Program-made: the position numbers and the translations under genes | In this document: in pieces, positions 7,665 to 15,764 of the stretch | Layout of the letters: each line of letters opens with the position of its first letter | How positions within the stretch are numbered: position 1 is the stretch's first letter | Assembly (NCBI GenBank): GCA_002297005.1 | Contig: DBIX01000036.1 | Span: forward strand, 1-19,969 | DNA length: 19,969 bases | Origin: Cyanobacteria bacterium UBA791 | GTDB lineage: Bacteria > Cyanobacteriota > Vampirovibrionia > Gastranaerophilales > Gastranaerophilaceae | Direction of reading: 5' to 3' | The notes under the pieces: generated by a model | Told to the model about the DNA's origin: nothing | Seen by the model: the letters and a program-made list of their open reading frames with translations, nothing else | Database searches by the model: none

Positions 7665-8609
7665 ATGATAAGTGGGTTTAGCAACGATAAAGTAAACGTT
7701 AACATTAGATATGTTAACATGCCAACAGCCATGACTGATAGATTTGAAATCAGCCATGATACTGTTAATGTGTTCAGAATCCGATTTAATAATGTATTTA
7801 AAAATGAAAAAATAATGTATGGCACAATCGCAGTATTAATCAGCTTATTTTCCCTATTAGCCGGATATACGATTTACTATATTTACGATTTGTATCAATT
7901 AGATTCACACCCAATTAAGATTAAAGAAGAATTTGTAGCCGATACTGGCATGGCAAATAGCGATGTATCCGACTTAGACGCACTCTATAGCATGGGTGCA
8001 AGTTCTAGCCAAACAACTGGTTCTTTACCAACCCCAATGAACACAGGATATGGTCAAACTCCAACACCAAATGACGGTGGAGTTTCTGGAGTTTATGTAC
8101 CAAGAAAAGGTAGAAAGATTATTGATGTTGAAGACGACATTGATGGAGCTGATATTGCAATCGCAACAGGTCAGAAGAAAGTTTCTTTCTCTATCTCTGA
8201 TAAAGAAAGAACAAATCCATTCGTACCTTACACAAACGCATTAGGTGCAAAAAAACGAGTAAGTTATCCAGAACCTCTTCCTCAAGTTCCAGAAGATTCT
8301 GATGCACAAAAAGTTCTTACGACAACAATTTCAGGCATTTTGTATGATAGATATAGTCCATCAGCAATCCTAAATATTCAAGGCTCAGATTACCTTGTAA
8401 AAAAGGGTGACATGATAAACAGATTTAAAGTACTAGATATTACTAACTCAACTGTAACAGTAAGATTAGGTTCTAACGTATATAGTGCAGGAGTTGGTGA
8501 ACAAATCAATGGTAAATTAGAATATAATACTATTTCTAATTTAGGTAACAAATTTGGCGGTTCTGCTGGAATCGACAGAATGATTTATAACTCAAATCAA
8601 AGATTATAG
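7665..8609 (+). CDS. GspC/PilP-like inner-membrane component of a type II secretion/type IV pilus system
   Basis: The 314-residue protein has a cytosolic stretch of about 50 residues and one membrane helix (about 51-74). A Gly/Ser/Thr/Pro-rich flexible linker follows (about 110-142). After the ERTNPFVPY motif (181-189), reminiscent of the R-D-P-F segment of PilP, comes a C-terminal beta domain (about 217-281) with T-T-I-S-G-I-L and LVKKGDMINRFKVLDI, the pattern of the GspC homology region/PilP domain that contacts the secretin in the periplasm. It lies 12 nt before the secretin gene in a cluster ordered like gspC-D-E-F, which supports the call more than sequence alone does. The start has AGGGGTGCG upstream. 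The long cytosolic N-terminus and the absence of a PDZ domain are unlike classical GspC. Confidence 0.7.
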   Translation: MISGFSNDKVNVNIRYVNMPTAMTDRFEISHDTVNVFRIRFNNVFKNEKIMYGTIAVLISLFSLLAGYTIYYIYDLYQLDSHPIKIKEEFVADTGMANSDVSDLDALYSMGASSSQTTGSLPTPMNTGYGQTPTPNDGGVSGVYVPRKGRKIIDVEDDIDGADIAIATGQKKVSFSISDKERTNPFVPYTNALGAKKRVSYPEPLPQVPEDSDAQKVLTTTISGILYDRYSPSAILNIQGSDYLVKKGDMINRFKVLDITNSTVTVRLGSNVYSAGVGEQINGKLEYNTISNLGNKFGGSAGIDRMIYNSNQRL

Positions 8610-8621
8610 GACAATAAATAA

Positions 8622-10391
8622 ATGATAAAAATTAGGGTAAAAAATTTAATATTATATACTGTATTAACAGTAATCCTTTTAGGCGGAATTACAGCTTTTG
8701 CTGCAAACCAAAAGCCTGTGCTTAGAGATACAAAACCATCTCAAATGAAGTTAGAGGGTGATATTCAATTCACACGTTCAAATCCAAGAATTACCTTGAG
8801 TTTGAGAGATTCTGATGTCCAACAAGTACTTAGAATGTTTGCCGATAAAGCAGGCTTGAACATTATGTTCCACAATTCTGTTCCAAAAGATAAAAAAATT
8901 ACTTTAGACTTAGTAAATGTACCATTGAATGATGCTTTCAAAATGGTTTTACAAGTATCTGAATTAACTTATTACATCGACAACAGAACAATGATTGTCG
9001 CAAATGCAAAGGAAGCGAAAGATTTAACATATTCAAGACATACAATGACAGCTCTTCCAGTAAAACACTTGGACGCAGCTTTAATTGCTAACTTTTTGAA
9101 TAAAAACATCTTTTCACAAAATCTTCCAGGATTATCAACAGGTGATATTGTAACAACGAACCCTCTTGATAACGAATTATTGATTTTTGGTACAAAAAAC
9201 GATGTTTTGATGGCTCAAAGAATACTTGATAAATTTGATAAAAAACCAAAATCAACAACTTTCATATTAAATCATACAACACCAAAAGAAATGGCTGACT
9301 TGATTTGTAAAATCTTAGTTCCAACAACATTTGGGGCTAAAAGTGGTGGTACTGGCGGGGCTAGTGATATTTTTGTTTCAAGACCAACTGGTGGTGCTGA
9401 CGATATTAAACTTGGTGAAGGTTTTGTAGCTTGCGAAATTAAAAACGATGTAAAAGCAGGAACATTCTCATCATTCCCTACTCAATCTTTAACAGTATCT
9501 TATTACCCACAAATTGGTACTATCAATATCATCGGTGGTAATGATAATCAAATAGAAACAATTAGAGATTTCGTAGCTGAACACGATAAAAAACAATTGA
9601 TGGCATATCTTGAAATTGCGATTGTTGAATCAAGTGAAAATGGTTCAAAACAACTTACAAATGAATGGGCTTATGCTCACGGAAACACAATGGTAACTAT
9701 GAACGGTGGTTTAGCAACAAGTATTTTATTAAGAGGACCTGTTCCAATTCTTGGTGACAACCCTGTTCGAAACAACTATGCAACAACTATTGAGTGGGCA
9801 GTTAACTATTTGATGACAAATACTAAAGGTAAATTACTATCAAACCCTCGTATTTTGGTTACAAACGGTCAAACATCAACTATTGACTTGACTGAAGACT
9901 ATATCAAAAAAGTTACAACAGATTCAGCAACAAACTCAACAACTACTGGATCTTATAAATTAACTAAAAACTATGAAATCGGTAATGATAAAGGGTTAAA
10001 ATTCTCTATCACACCTCAAATAAGTCCAGAGGGATATGTTACATTTAACATCAACCCTAATTACACAGTAATCGCTGGTCAATTAGGTGAGGGTGATGAA
10101 GTTGAAGCAACTTTACTTGCAAGAAGAAACCTTGATTTGAAAAACATTCGTGTAAAAGACGGAGATACATTAATTTTAGGTGGTCTTGTTAATGAACAAG
10201 AAACTAAAGGTATTTCAAAAATTCCTGTACTAGGTGATATTCCAGTAATTGGATTTTTCTTCCGTTCTTCAAATTTATCAAGAAGTAAATCTGAATTTAT
10301 CGTAATGGTAACTCCTAGAATTATCTTTGATGAAGAAGATATTGAAACTTACAAAAACATTCAAAGAACTAAAAGAAGTCGTGAATTATAA
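8622..10391 (+). CDS. Secretin (PilQ/GspD family), outer-membrane channel
   Basis: Secretins form the multimeric outer-membrane gate for type IV pili or type II secretion. The 589 residues start with a signal peptide (hydrophobic to about residue 26, A-F-A-A|N). An N0/STN domain (about 57-128) contains LSLRDSDVQQVLRMFADKAG. An N1-type ring domain (about 141-208) follows with LPVKHLDAALIANFL, then a further N-type segment ending near GTINIIGGNDNQIETI. The C-terminal secretin core includes LLSNPRILVTNGQ, VKDGDTLILGGLVNEQETKG and the hallmark KIPVLGDIPVIGFFFRS. It ends in a beta-rich segment EFIVMVTPRIIF. There is no AMIN domain, and it is shorter than typical PilQ. Its last base is the first base of the next gene (TAATG). 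Whether it serves pili or secretion cannot be decided here. Confidence 0.95.
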   Translation: MIKIRVKNLILYTVLTVILLGGITAFAANQKPVLRDTKPSQMKLEGDIQFTRSNPRITLSLRDSDVQQVLRMFADKAGLNIMFHNSVPKDKKITLDLVNVPLNDAFKMVLQVSELTYYIDNRTMIVANAKEAKDLTYSRHTMTALPVKHLDAALIANFLNKNIFSQNLPGLSTGDIVTTNPLDNELLIFGTKNDVLMAQRILDKFDKKPKSTTFILNHTTPKEMADLICKILVPTTFGAKSGGTGGASDIFVSRPTGGADDIKLGEGFVACEIKNDVKAGTFSSFPTQSLTVSYYPQIGTINIIGGNDNQIETIRDFVAEHDKKQLMAYLEIAIVESSENGSKQLTNEWAYAHGNTMVTMNGGLATSILLRGPVPILGDNPVRNNYATTIEWAVNYLMTNTKGKLLSNPRILVTNGQTSTIDLTEDYIKKVTTDSATNSTTTGSYKLTKNYEIGNDKGLKFSITPQISPEGYVTFNINPNYTVIAGQLGEGDEVEATLLARRNLDLKNIRVKDGDTLILGGLVNEQETKGISKIPVLGDIPVIGFFFRSSNLSRSKSEFIVMVTPRIIFDEEDIETYKNIQRTKRSREL

Positions 10392-12481
10392 TGGATGAAA
10401 AAATACAAAAATTAAAAGCTAATATAAATAAGGAAGTAGTATCAAAATTTGATATTGCAAAGTTGAATGAATTTCAATTTTTGCCAATAAACGTAAAGAA
10501 TACTACACTTTTTGCTGTGGGAAACCAACACACAAACAAACACGAGGCTGGAGAATTAATAAAAGCTGTTTGTGGGTGTGAAACTCAATTTATTTTTCTT
10601 CCAAACGAAGCTTTTGAAGAATTGTTTGTAAGCATAAATCCTCAAACTGAAGAGATTTCAAATACAGAGCAACACGGTATTCAAGCAACAGAAGAAACTC
10701 CTACAGACCTTAATCCAAATAAAGAAGTTGAAAGACAAGTTCCTAAGACTTTTGCAGAAATGAATAAAATGGTTGGAGATATTCTTTACAACAAGGGTGA
10801 AATTACAGAAGTTCAACTTGCAGAAGCTATGGAAGATGCTAAAAAAAGGTTAGAACCTATCGGCTCAATCCTTTATCAAATGGGAGCAATAGCATTACCT
10901 AGATTAAGAACTGTATTATCAGAAGTTTTTAATATGGAAAACGTTACAACAGAAATGTTTAAAGCGTTAGATAAAAATATAAAAATGTTACCTGAAGATT
11001 TTATCAGAGAAAACAAAATCTTACCAATGTTTACAGATGGTAAAATCTTGAAAGTTGGTGTGGTTGAACCTTATAATACAGCTTCTCTAAAAGAAATTGT
11101 TTACATCACAGGTCAAAATCCAAAACCATATATAATTACATCTTTTGAGTTTGAACAAACCGTTGATAAATATTTTTCAAAAGAAAAGAAACAATCTGAC
11201 AACATCTTAAAAAAATTGGAAGCAGAAGCAAGCCAACTGAGTGTTGAAGATTCTCTTTGGGAACAAATTGATAAAGAATTACAAGAAAATTCAGGTACAG
11301 TTGCTGAATTTGTAAATAAGATTTTAACAGATGCTATTGATTTAAAAGCATCAGATATTCATATTGAACCAAGATTAAAAAACCACGTTGTAAGATACAG
11401 AATCGATGGTATTTTAAGACACGCACTTGATTTACCAGCAAAAATAGAACAACCTGTCTTAACACGTTTTAAAGTTCTTTCAAGAATGAATATCGCTGAA
11501 CACAGACGACCTCAAGACGGTACTTTTACTATCACCTATAAGGACAAAGAGTTTGACTTCCGTATCAACTCACTTCCTGTTTCTGGTAAAGAAAAAATGG
11601 TAATCCGTGTACTTGCACCAGCAGTAACACTAAATTCTTCTGAAAAAGAAATTAAATTAATGGGTGCAAGTGAAAGAGATATTCAAAAGATTAAAAAACT
11701 TATCACGAGTCCAAACGGTATTATTTTAACATCTGGTCCTACTGGTTCTGGTAAAACTACAACCTTGTATTCTATTTTGAAAAATTTGAATACTGAGGGC
11801 GTAAACATTACCACAATCGAAGATCCGATAGAAATCAAGTTAGAGGGTGTTAACCAATCACAAGTAAACGTAAAAGCTGGTATTACATTCGCATCTTGTA
11901 TGAGAGCAATCTTAAGACAAGACCCTGATATTATACTTGTAGGTGAAATTCGTGACTACGAAACACTTGAAGTTGCTATTTCAGCAGCTCTTACTGGTCA
12001 CTTAGTACTAAGTACCGTTCACACAAATTCTGCAGCATCAACACTTACTCGTTTAATCGAAATGGGTGCTAAAGATTACTTAGTATCTTCAACCTTGATG
12101 GGTGTAATTTCTCAAAGACTTGTTAGACATCTTTGTGCTGACTGCAAAGAAGAATATTATCCATCACATGATGAAGCTGCTCAAATCTTTAATGATGAAG
12201 AAGATATACAAAAACTTATGCAAACAAAATTGTATAGAGCAAAAGGTTGCGGACAATGTGATATGACAGGTTATAAAGGTCGTATGGGCGTTTATGAAAT
12301 TCTTCCAATTTCTAAAGAAATTAGAAAACTGATTTCACAAGGTGCTCACGATATTGAAATTGAAGATGCCGCAATTGCAACAGGTATGAAGACTTTAAGC
12401 CAATCTTGCCTAAATCACATACTTAACGGTGAAACTACTATCTCTGAATATGTCAGAGTTTTAGGTTTAGTTAATGAATAG
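10391..12481 (+). CDS. PilB/GspE-family assembly ATPase
   Basis: This is the cytosolic hexameric ATPase that drives pilin or pseudopilin polymerisation. The 696-residue protein has an N-terminal region partly resembling an MshEN module and a clear MshEN/GspE-N domain (about 124-262), which in relatives binds c-di-GMP or the platform protein. The ATPase core follows: SDIHIEP (about 320), Walker A G449-P-T-G-S-G-K-T456, the Asp box including E-D-P-I-E, Walker B-like D513-I-I-L-V-G-E519, and a His box (TGHLVLSTVHTN). A zinc-binding four-cysteine motif C582-x2-C585...C620-x2-C623 is intact, as expected of extension rather than retraction ATPases. It overlaps the secretin stop by one base, has no strong ribosome-binding site, and is likely translationally coupled. 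Confidence 0.95.
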   Translation: MDEKIQKLKANINKEVVSKFDIAKLNEFQFLPINVKNTTLFAVGNQHTNKHEAGELIKAVCGCETQFIFLPNEAFEELFVSINPQTEEISNTEQHGIQATEETPTDLNPNKEVERQVPKTFAEMNKMVGDILYNKGEITEVQLAEAMEDAKKRLEPIGSILYQMGAIALPRLRTVLSEVFNMENVTTEMFKALDKNIKMLPEDFIRENKILPMFTDGKILKVGVVEPYNTASLKEIVYITGQNPKPYIITSFEFEQTVDKYFSKEKKQSDNILKKLEAEASQLSVEDSLWEQIDKELQENSGTVAEFVNKILTDAIDLKASDIHIEPRLKNHVVRYRIDGILRHALDLPAKIEQPVLTRFKVLSRMNIAEHRRPQDGTFTITYKDKEFDFRINSLPVSGKEKMVIRVLAPAVTLNSSEKEIKLMGASERDIQKIKKLITSPNGIILTSGPTGSGKTTTLYSILKNLNTEGVNITTIEDPIEIKLEGVNQSQVNVKAGITFASCMRAILRQDPDIILVGEIRDYETLEVAISAALTGHLVLSTVHTNSAASTLTRLIEMGAKDYLVSSTLMGVISQRLVRHLCADCKEEYYPSHDEAAQIFNDEEDIQKLMQTKLYRAKGCGQCDMTGYKGRMGVYEILPISKEIRKLISQGAHDIEIEDAAIATGMKTLSQSCLNHILNGETTISEYVRVLGLVNE

Positions 12482-12491
12482 GATTTTATAA

Positions 12492-13700
12492 ATGCCAATA
12501 TATAGTTATACAGCATTAAAAAATAAAGACGTTATCAAAGGGACTCTAGAAGCTTCTAACCACAAGGAAGCAAGAGATCTCATTAGAAAAATGGGCTATA
12601 TTCCTACAAAAATTTTGGAAACAGGAAAAGGTGGCTCTAACGAAAATAAAGTTGAATATAGAAAAATCAATAAACTAAAACTTAGCGAAAGGGTTGAATT
12701 TACTTCAACTTTTCAAATTCTCGTTCAATCAGGTATTCCTGTAATTGAAGCTTTAATGTTTATTGAAAACGATGCTACAAACAAAAAATTAAAAGCCGTA
12801 GCACAGGAATTAAGACGACAAATCATGTCAGGTTCAACCTTTGCAGATACGGTCGCTAGATACCCAGAAGTTTTCGGTCAGATTTATATCGGTCTTGTAA
12901 GAGCCGGTGAAGATGCCGGTGAACTTGAAAAAACAATGGAACGTCTACTTGAACTTTTGAAGAAAGAAGAAGACATCAGAAGTAGAGTAGTCGGAGCTTT
13001 GATGTATCCGGTATTCGTAATCATTTTGGCTATGTTGGTTACAACAGTAATGTTGGTATTCGTATTCCCAGCCTTTGCAGAAATGTTTGATACATTAGAT
13101 AAAGAATTACCTTGGATTACAAAAACATTAATGGATATGGGTGTATTCTTAAAGACTTATTGGCCAGCTATTCCATTGATTTTTGGTACAGTAATCTTTG
13201 GAAGTATGTTCTTACTTAGATGGACACCATCAAGAAGAATGATTGATAAATACGTTTTAAAAATACCTATTATCAACCAACTAATCCAGTTTTCAAATTT
13301 TTCAAACTTCGTATCAGTAATGCAAGTTGCCTACGATGCCGGTATTCCGGTTGTAGACTGCTTGTATCTTTCAAATATAACTTTAACAAATTCAACGCTA
13401 AAAGATAAAATCAGTTTAGCTACAGCAGAAGTACAACAAGGTAAGCACTTATCTGTAGCACTTAGAGCTACAAAAGCTATTCCAAATATGATTTTATTTA
13501 TGATAGCAACAGGGGAACAATCAGGTCGTTTAGGCGAAATGATGTATCAAGCAACAATCTTTATTGATAAAACTTTGGATAAAGTAATCAACACAATGAC
13601 AAAAGCCATTGAACCGATAATGCTTATTGTAATCGGTGGTATTGTATTGGTACTTGCTTTGGCATTATACTTACCATTGTTCCAATCTTACGAAATGTAA
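12492..13700 (+). CDS. PilC/GspF-family platform protein
   Basis: This inner-membrane platform protein couples the ATPase to pilus or pseudopilus growth. Its 402 residues hold the two T2SSF repeats (about 67-190 and 270-393), each opening with a similar helix: FTSTFQILVQSGIPVIEAL and FVSVMQVAYDAGIPVVDCL. The conserved RAGEDAGELEKTM and GEQSGRLGEMM segments are present. Three membrane helices are visible at about 169-193, 223-243 and 370-392, the standard topology. The N-terminal YSYTALKNKDVIKGTLEA matches the family's cytosolic start. It follows the ATPase gene by 10 nt with a weak AGGA. Length and motifs are complete. Confidence 0.95.
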   Translation: MPIYSYTALKNKDVIKGTLEASNHKEARDLIRKMGYIPTKILETGKGGSNENKVEYRKINKLKLSERVEFTSTFQILVQSGIPVIEALMFIENDATNKKLKAVAQELRRQIMSGSTFADTVARYPEVFGQIYIGLVRAGEDAGELEKTMERLLELLKKEEDIRSRVVGALMYPVFVIILAMLVTTVMLVFVFPAFAEMFDTLDKELPWITKTLMDMGVFLKTYWPAIPLIFGTVIFGSMFLLRWTPSRRMIDKYVLKIPIINQLIQFSNFSNFVSVMQVAYDAGIPVVDCLYLSNITLTNSTLKDKISLATAEVQQGKHLSVALRATKAIPNMILFMIATGEQSGRLGEMMYQATIFIDKTLDKVINTMTKAIEPIMLIVIGGIVLVLALALYLPLFQSYEM

Positions 13701-13721
13701 TAACGAAAGGAAATAATTAAT

Positions 13722-14021
13722 ATGACAGGACAATTCTCAGCTAATGACTTTAACTCAGGCGTATGGTCAGAAAGAGTTTTAGTAATAACTCAAGACTATG
13801 AAATCAGAGGTTCTGTATTTATGCCAAAAACAGGTAAAAGAAACCGTGTTTTAAGCGATATATTAAATGGGGTAAAAAAATTCGTAGCAATCAAAAATTG
13901 CGAACTAAGAAACAGACTTATTCCGAATAAGCCTGCAGAATTTCATGATTTTATTCAATTAAATCTAAGTTCAATTGTTATTTTGCGTCCTTTGAAAGAA
14001 AGCGATGTAAGCCCTCAATAG
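13722..14021 (+). CDS. Small conserved protein, DUF6812-like, last gene of the pilus-type operon
   Basis: The 99-residue protein has no signal peptide or membrane helix. Its pattern, with ERVLVITQDYEIRGSVFMP near the start, a middle L-S-D-I-L-N segment and a beta-rich C-terminus, resembles the short beta-barrel-like family I remember as DUF6812; this is from memory and not confirmed. A good ribosome-binding site (GAAAGGAAA) lies upstream and the gap from pilC is 21 nt, so it belongs to the secretin operon. Its final 44 nt overlap the 3' end of convergent aroQ. In classical gspCDEF operons the next gene would encode a pseudopilin, which this is not. Function unknown; a cytosolic accessory role for the apparatus is a guess from position. 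Confidence 0.7.
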   Translation: MTGQFSANDFNSGVWSERVLVITQDYEIRGSVFMPKTGKRNRVLSDILNGVKKFVAIKNCELRNRLIPNKPAEFHDFIQLNLSSIVILRPLKESDVSPQ

Positions 14022-14415
14022 CTAGAATATAACTATCTAGACCAAATCCACAAATTTGACCTAAACATACTGGGGCAATCATTGATTTGTGTCTAAATTC
14101 TTCACGTGCGTGAACATTTGAAATATGAACCTCGATAACAGGAGTTTTAACACTTGCTATTGCATCTCTTAGTGCAATACTTGTGTGTGTGTATGCTCCA
14201 GCGTTAAAAACTATACCGTCAACTTCTGCTTGTTGAATCTTGTCTATTAAATCACCCTCGTGATTAGATTGGAAAAATTCTACAGAACAATTTATAGAAT
14301 TACAGTATGACTCCACTAAATCTTGTACATCATTTAGAGTATTTTTTCCGTAAATTTCAGGTTCTCTTTTACCCAACATATTTAAATTCGGACCATTCAA
14401 AACAAGTAATTTCAT
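13978..14415 (-). CDS. aroQ: 3-dehydroquinate dehydratase, type II
   Basis: This is a cytosolic dodecameric shikimate-pathway enzyme converting 3-dehydroquinate to 3-dehydroshikimate. The 145-residue length is typical. Catalytic features are all visible: the N-terminal LNGPNLNMLGKREP with R17, Y22 in EIYG, SNHEG at 50-54, N71 with A-G-A-Y-T-H77-T-S, H97-I-S-N, and R104/R108 in VHAREEFRHKS. These match the tyrosine, arginines and histidines known from the mycobacterial enzyme with a constant small offset. A ribosome-binding site GGAGA lies 8 nt before ATG. The gene is convergent with, and overlaps by 44 nt, the small protein gene ending at 14021, and it is divergent from the folE2 operon. Confidence 0.96.
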   Translation of the reverse strand: MKLLVLNGPNLNMLGKREPEIYGKNTLNDVQDLVESYCNSINCSVEFFQSNHEGDLIDKIQQAEVDGIVFNAGAYTHTSIALRDAIASVKTPVIEVHISNVHAREEFRHKSMIAPVCLGQICGFGLDSYILAIEGLHRFLSKDAK

Positions 14416-14540
14416 ACATTTTCTCCAATTTTTCTAACATAAAAAAATTTATCACAAATAAAACAAAAATAAAAATAAAAAATATAATGCGTATAAAAAT
14501 TTTAAAATATATGATAGAATAACCAAAAAGAGAGCGAACG

Positions 14541-14558
14541 TATAATAAACACGAGGGA
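14541..14558 (+). promoter_or_regulatory. Putative -10 and ribosome-binding site of the repeat-protein/folE2 operon
   Basis: TATAAT (14541-14546) is followed by GAGGGA (14553-14558) 10 nt before ATG 14569. No -35 resembling TTGACA lies at the right distance. The rest of 14416-14568 is A/T-rich, with further TATAAT-like words near 14483 and 14515, so the true start is uncertain. Confidence 0.4.
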
Positions 14559-14568
14559 AAAAATAACT

Positions 14569-14913
14569 ATGGAAAATAGACGTTGGTACGACAAAGACCC
14601 AATTTTAAAAGAAGCTTTAGAACTTTTAAAATTATCACCAGCAAAAACAAAAGATGAAGCAGCAGAATTTATTTTACAATTACAAACTCAAGTTGCATCA
14701 GAAGTTTTGGACCACGTATATGATATGATGGGTAAATATCAAGGAAAAGGTAATCGTTGGTATGATTCAGATCCAGTTATTATGAAAGCAATTGAACTAT
14801 TAAGATTAGCTCCTGCAAAAACTCAAAGAGAGGCAGCATTAAAAATCTTATTAGCAATTGAAGAAAGTGATTTTAGTAAATTTACATTAAATTTGAAAAA
14901 AGACGAGAAATAA
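14569..14913 (+). CDS. Small two-repeat protein (RWYDxDP repeats), function unknown
   Basis: The 114-residue protein is an internal duplication. Repeat one (about 5-40) and repeat two (about 63-98) align with a constant offset of 58 residues: RWYDKDP/RWYDSDP, then E-A-L-E-L-L-K-L / K-A-I-E-L-L-R-L, then SPAKTKDEAAEFIL / APAKTQREAALKIL. Each repeat would form two or three helices starting at an aromatic cap. No signal peptide, membrane helix or cysteine motif is present, so it is probably cytosolic. A strong ribosome-binding site precedes it. Its stop shares a base with the folE2 start (TAATG), so the two are translationally coupled. I do not recognise the family with certainty. Possible roles are a structural or regulatory partner of FolE2, or an unrelated passenger. 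Confidence 0.8.
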   Translation: MENRRWYDKDPILKEALELLKLSPAKTKDEAAEFILQLQTQVASEVLDHVYDMMGKYQGKGNRWYDSDPVIMKAIELLRLAPAKTQREAALKILLAIEESDFSKFTLNLKKDEK

Positions 14914-15692
14914 TGAAAGACGTACAAAATTCAAAAGATAAAAGAGGTATCGACATTCAAAAAGTAGGCGTGAAAGATGTCGAATTACCATTAATAATTC
15001 AACGCAAAAACGACACAGATAGCGTAGTTTGGGCAAAAGCAACAGCTAGTGTTTCACTACCTAGAGATTATAAAGGCACTCACATGTCAAGATTTATCGA
15101 AGTTCTAACAGAATGGAGAAATAAAAACATGTTAGGTGTTGATATAAAAGGTTGCTTGAAAGAAATTATCGAAAAACTTGATGCAAAAAGCGGAGAGTTA
15201 GAATTTGAGTTTAAATATTTTATAGACAAACTTTCACCAGTTTCAAAATTAGTATCGCCAATGTGTTATGACTGTTCATTTACAGGCACATACTATGATG
15301 ATGAATACAAATTTTATTTAGGTGTAAAAGTTCCAGTAACAACACTTTGCCCTTGCTCAAAAGAAATTTCAGACAATGGTGCTCACAACCAAAGAAGCAT
15401 TGTTTCATTAAAAATTAGCTATGACGATGATGCTCATATTTGGATAGAAGATTTGGTAAAAGATATTGAAACTTGTGCATCAAGCGAAATTTACTCTCTA
15501 CTAAAAAGAGAAGACGAAAAATTTGTAACAGAACAAGCTTATAATAATCCAAAATTCGTAGAAGATTTGTTAAGAGATGTTATTATAAAAGTTAAAGAAA
15601 AGCCTGAAATTAGAAGTTTTGAGCTTGCTTGTGAATCTTTTGAAAGTATTCATAATCACTCTGCTTGGGCATATCAAAAAGAAGATTTATAA
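14913..15692 (+). CDS. folE2: GTP cyclohydrolase FolE2 (type IB)
   Basis: FolE2 converts GTP to 7,8-dihydroneopterin triphosphate, the first step towards tetrahydrofolate and queuosine. It is a T-fold enzyme that can use metals other than zinc. The 259-residue protein fits the family's length. It shows VELPLIIQR, a SLPRDYKGTHMSRF segment, and the diagnostic TTLCPCSKEIS with catalytic cysteine C146. It ends with FELACESFESIHNHSAWAY, which supplies the conserved C-terminal glutamate and histidine region. It overlaps the preceding repeat-protein gene by one base. No zinc-responsive operator was recognised upstream. Folate made here would feed TrmFO in this window, though the two genes are not co-transcribed. 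Confidence 0.95.
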   Translation: MKDVQNSKDKRGIDIQKVGVKDVELPLIIQRKNDTDSVVWAKATASVSLPRDYKGTHMSRFIEVLTEWRNKNMLGVDIKGCLKEIIEKLDAKSGELEFEFKYFIDKLSPVSKLVSPMCYDCSFTGTYYDDEYKFYLGVKVPVTTLCPCSKEISDNGAHNQRSIVSLKISYDDDAHIWIEDLVKDIETCASSEIYSLLKREDEKFVTEQAYNNPKFVEDLLRDVIIKVKEKPEIRSFELACESFESIHNHSAWAYQKEDL

Positions 15693-15705
15693 TACTTAAC
15701 TTTAA

Positions 15706-15734
15706 TTGATTTTATTTTATTCTTATCCTATAAT
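15706..15734 (+). promoter_or_regulatory. Promoter of the LCP-lemA-sigma operon
   Basis: TTGATT (15706-15711), exactly 17 bp, then consensus TATAAT (15729-15734). Transcription would start near 15741, and the leader carries TAGGGA (15748-15753) 11 nt before the LCP start codon. Confidence 0.7.
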
Positions 15735-15764
15735 TACATTAAATAGTTAGGGATTAGATTTTAC

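Noticed and set aside
7640..7681. 13-codon upstream ORF (MNIGVRKSHDKWV) in the operon leader
   Set aside because: The GGAGA is too close to its ATG and the ORF overlaps the real start; no sign of an attenuator hairpin.
7556..7825. Minus-strand ORF of 89 codons over the secretin operon promoter
   Set aside because: It covers the promoter, leader and N-terminus of the GspC/PilP-like gene; composition is typical of an antisense shadow.
8050..8244. 64-codon plus-strand ORF inside the GspC/PilP-like gene
   Set aside because: It is a shifted frame within the linker region, with no ribosome-binding site.
14019..14044. Imperfect hairpin TAGCTAG/CTATCTA after the operon's last gene
   Set aside because: Seven pairs with a mismatch, A/T-rich and no T-tract; too weak to call a terminator.
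14307..14522. Plus-strand ORF of 71 codons from aroQ into the intergenic region
   Set aside because: It begins antisense to aroQ and ends in A/T-rich promoter DNA; its tail is a lysine/isoleucine run from poly-A sequence.
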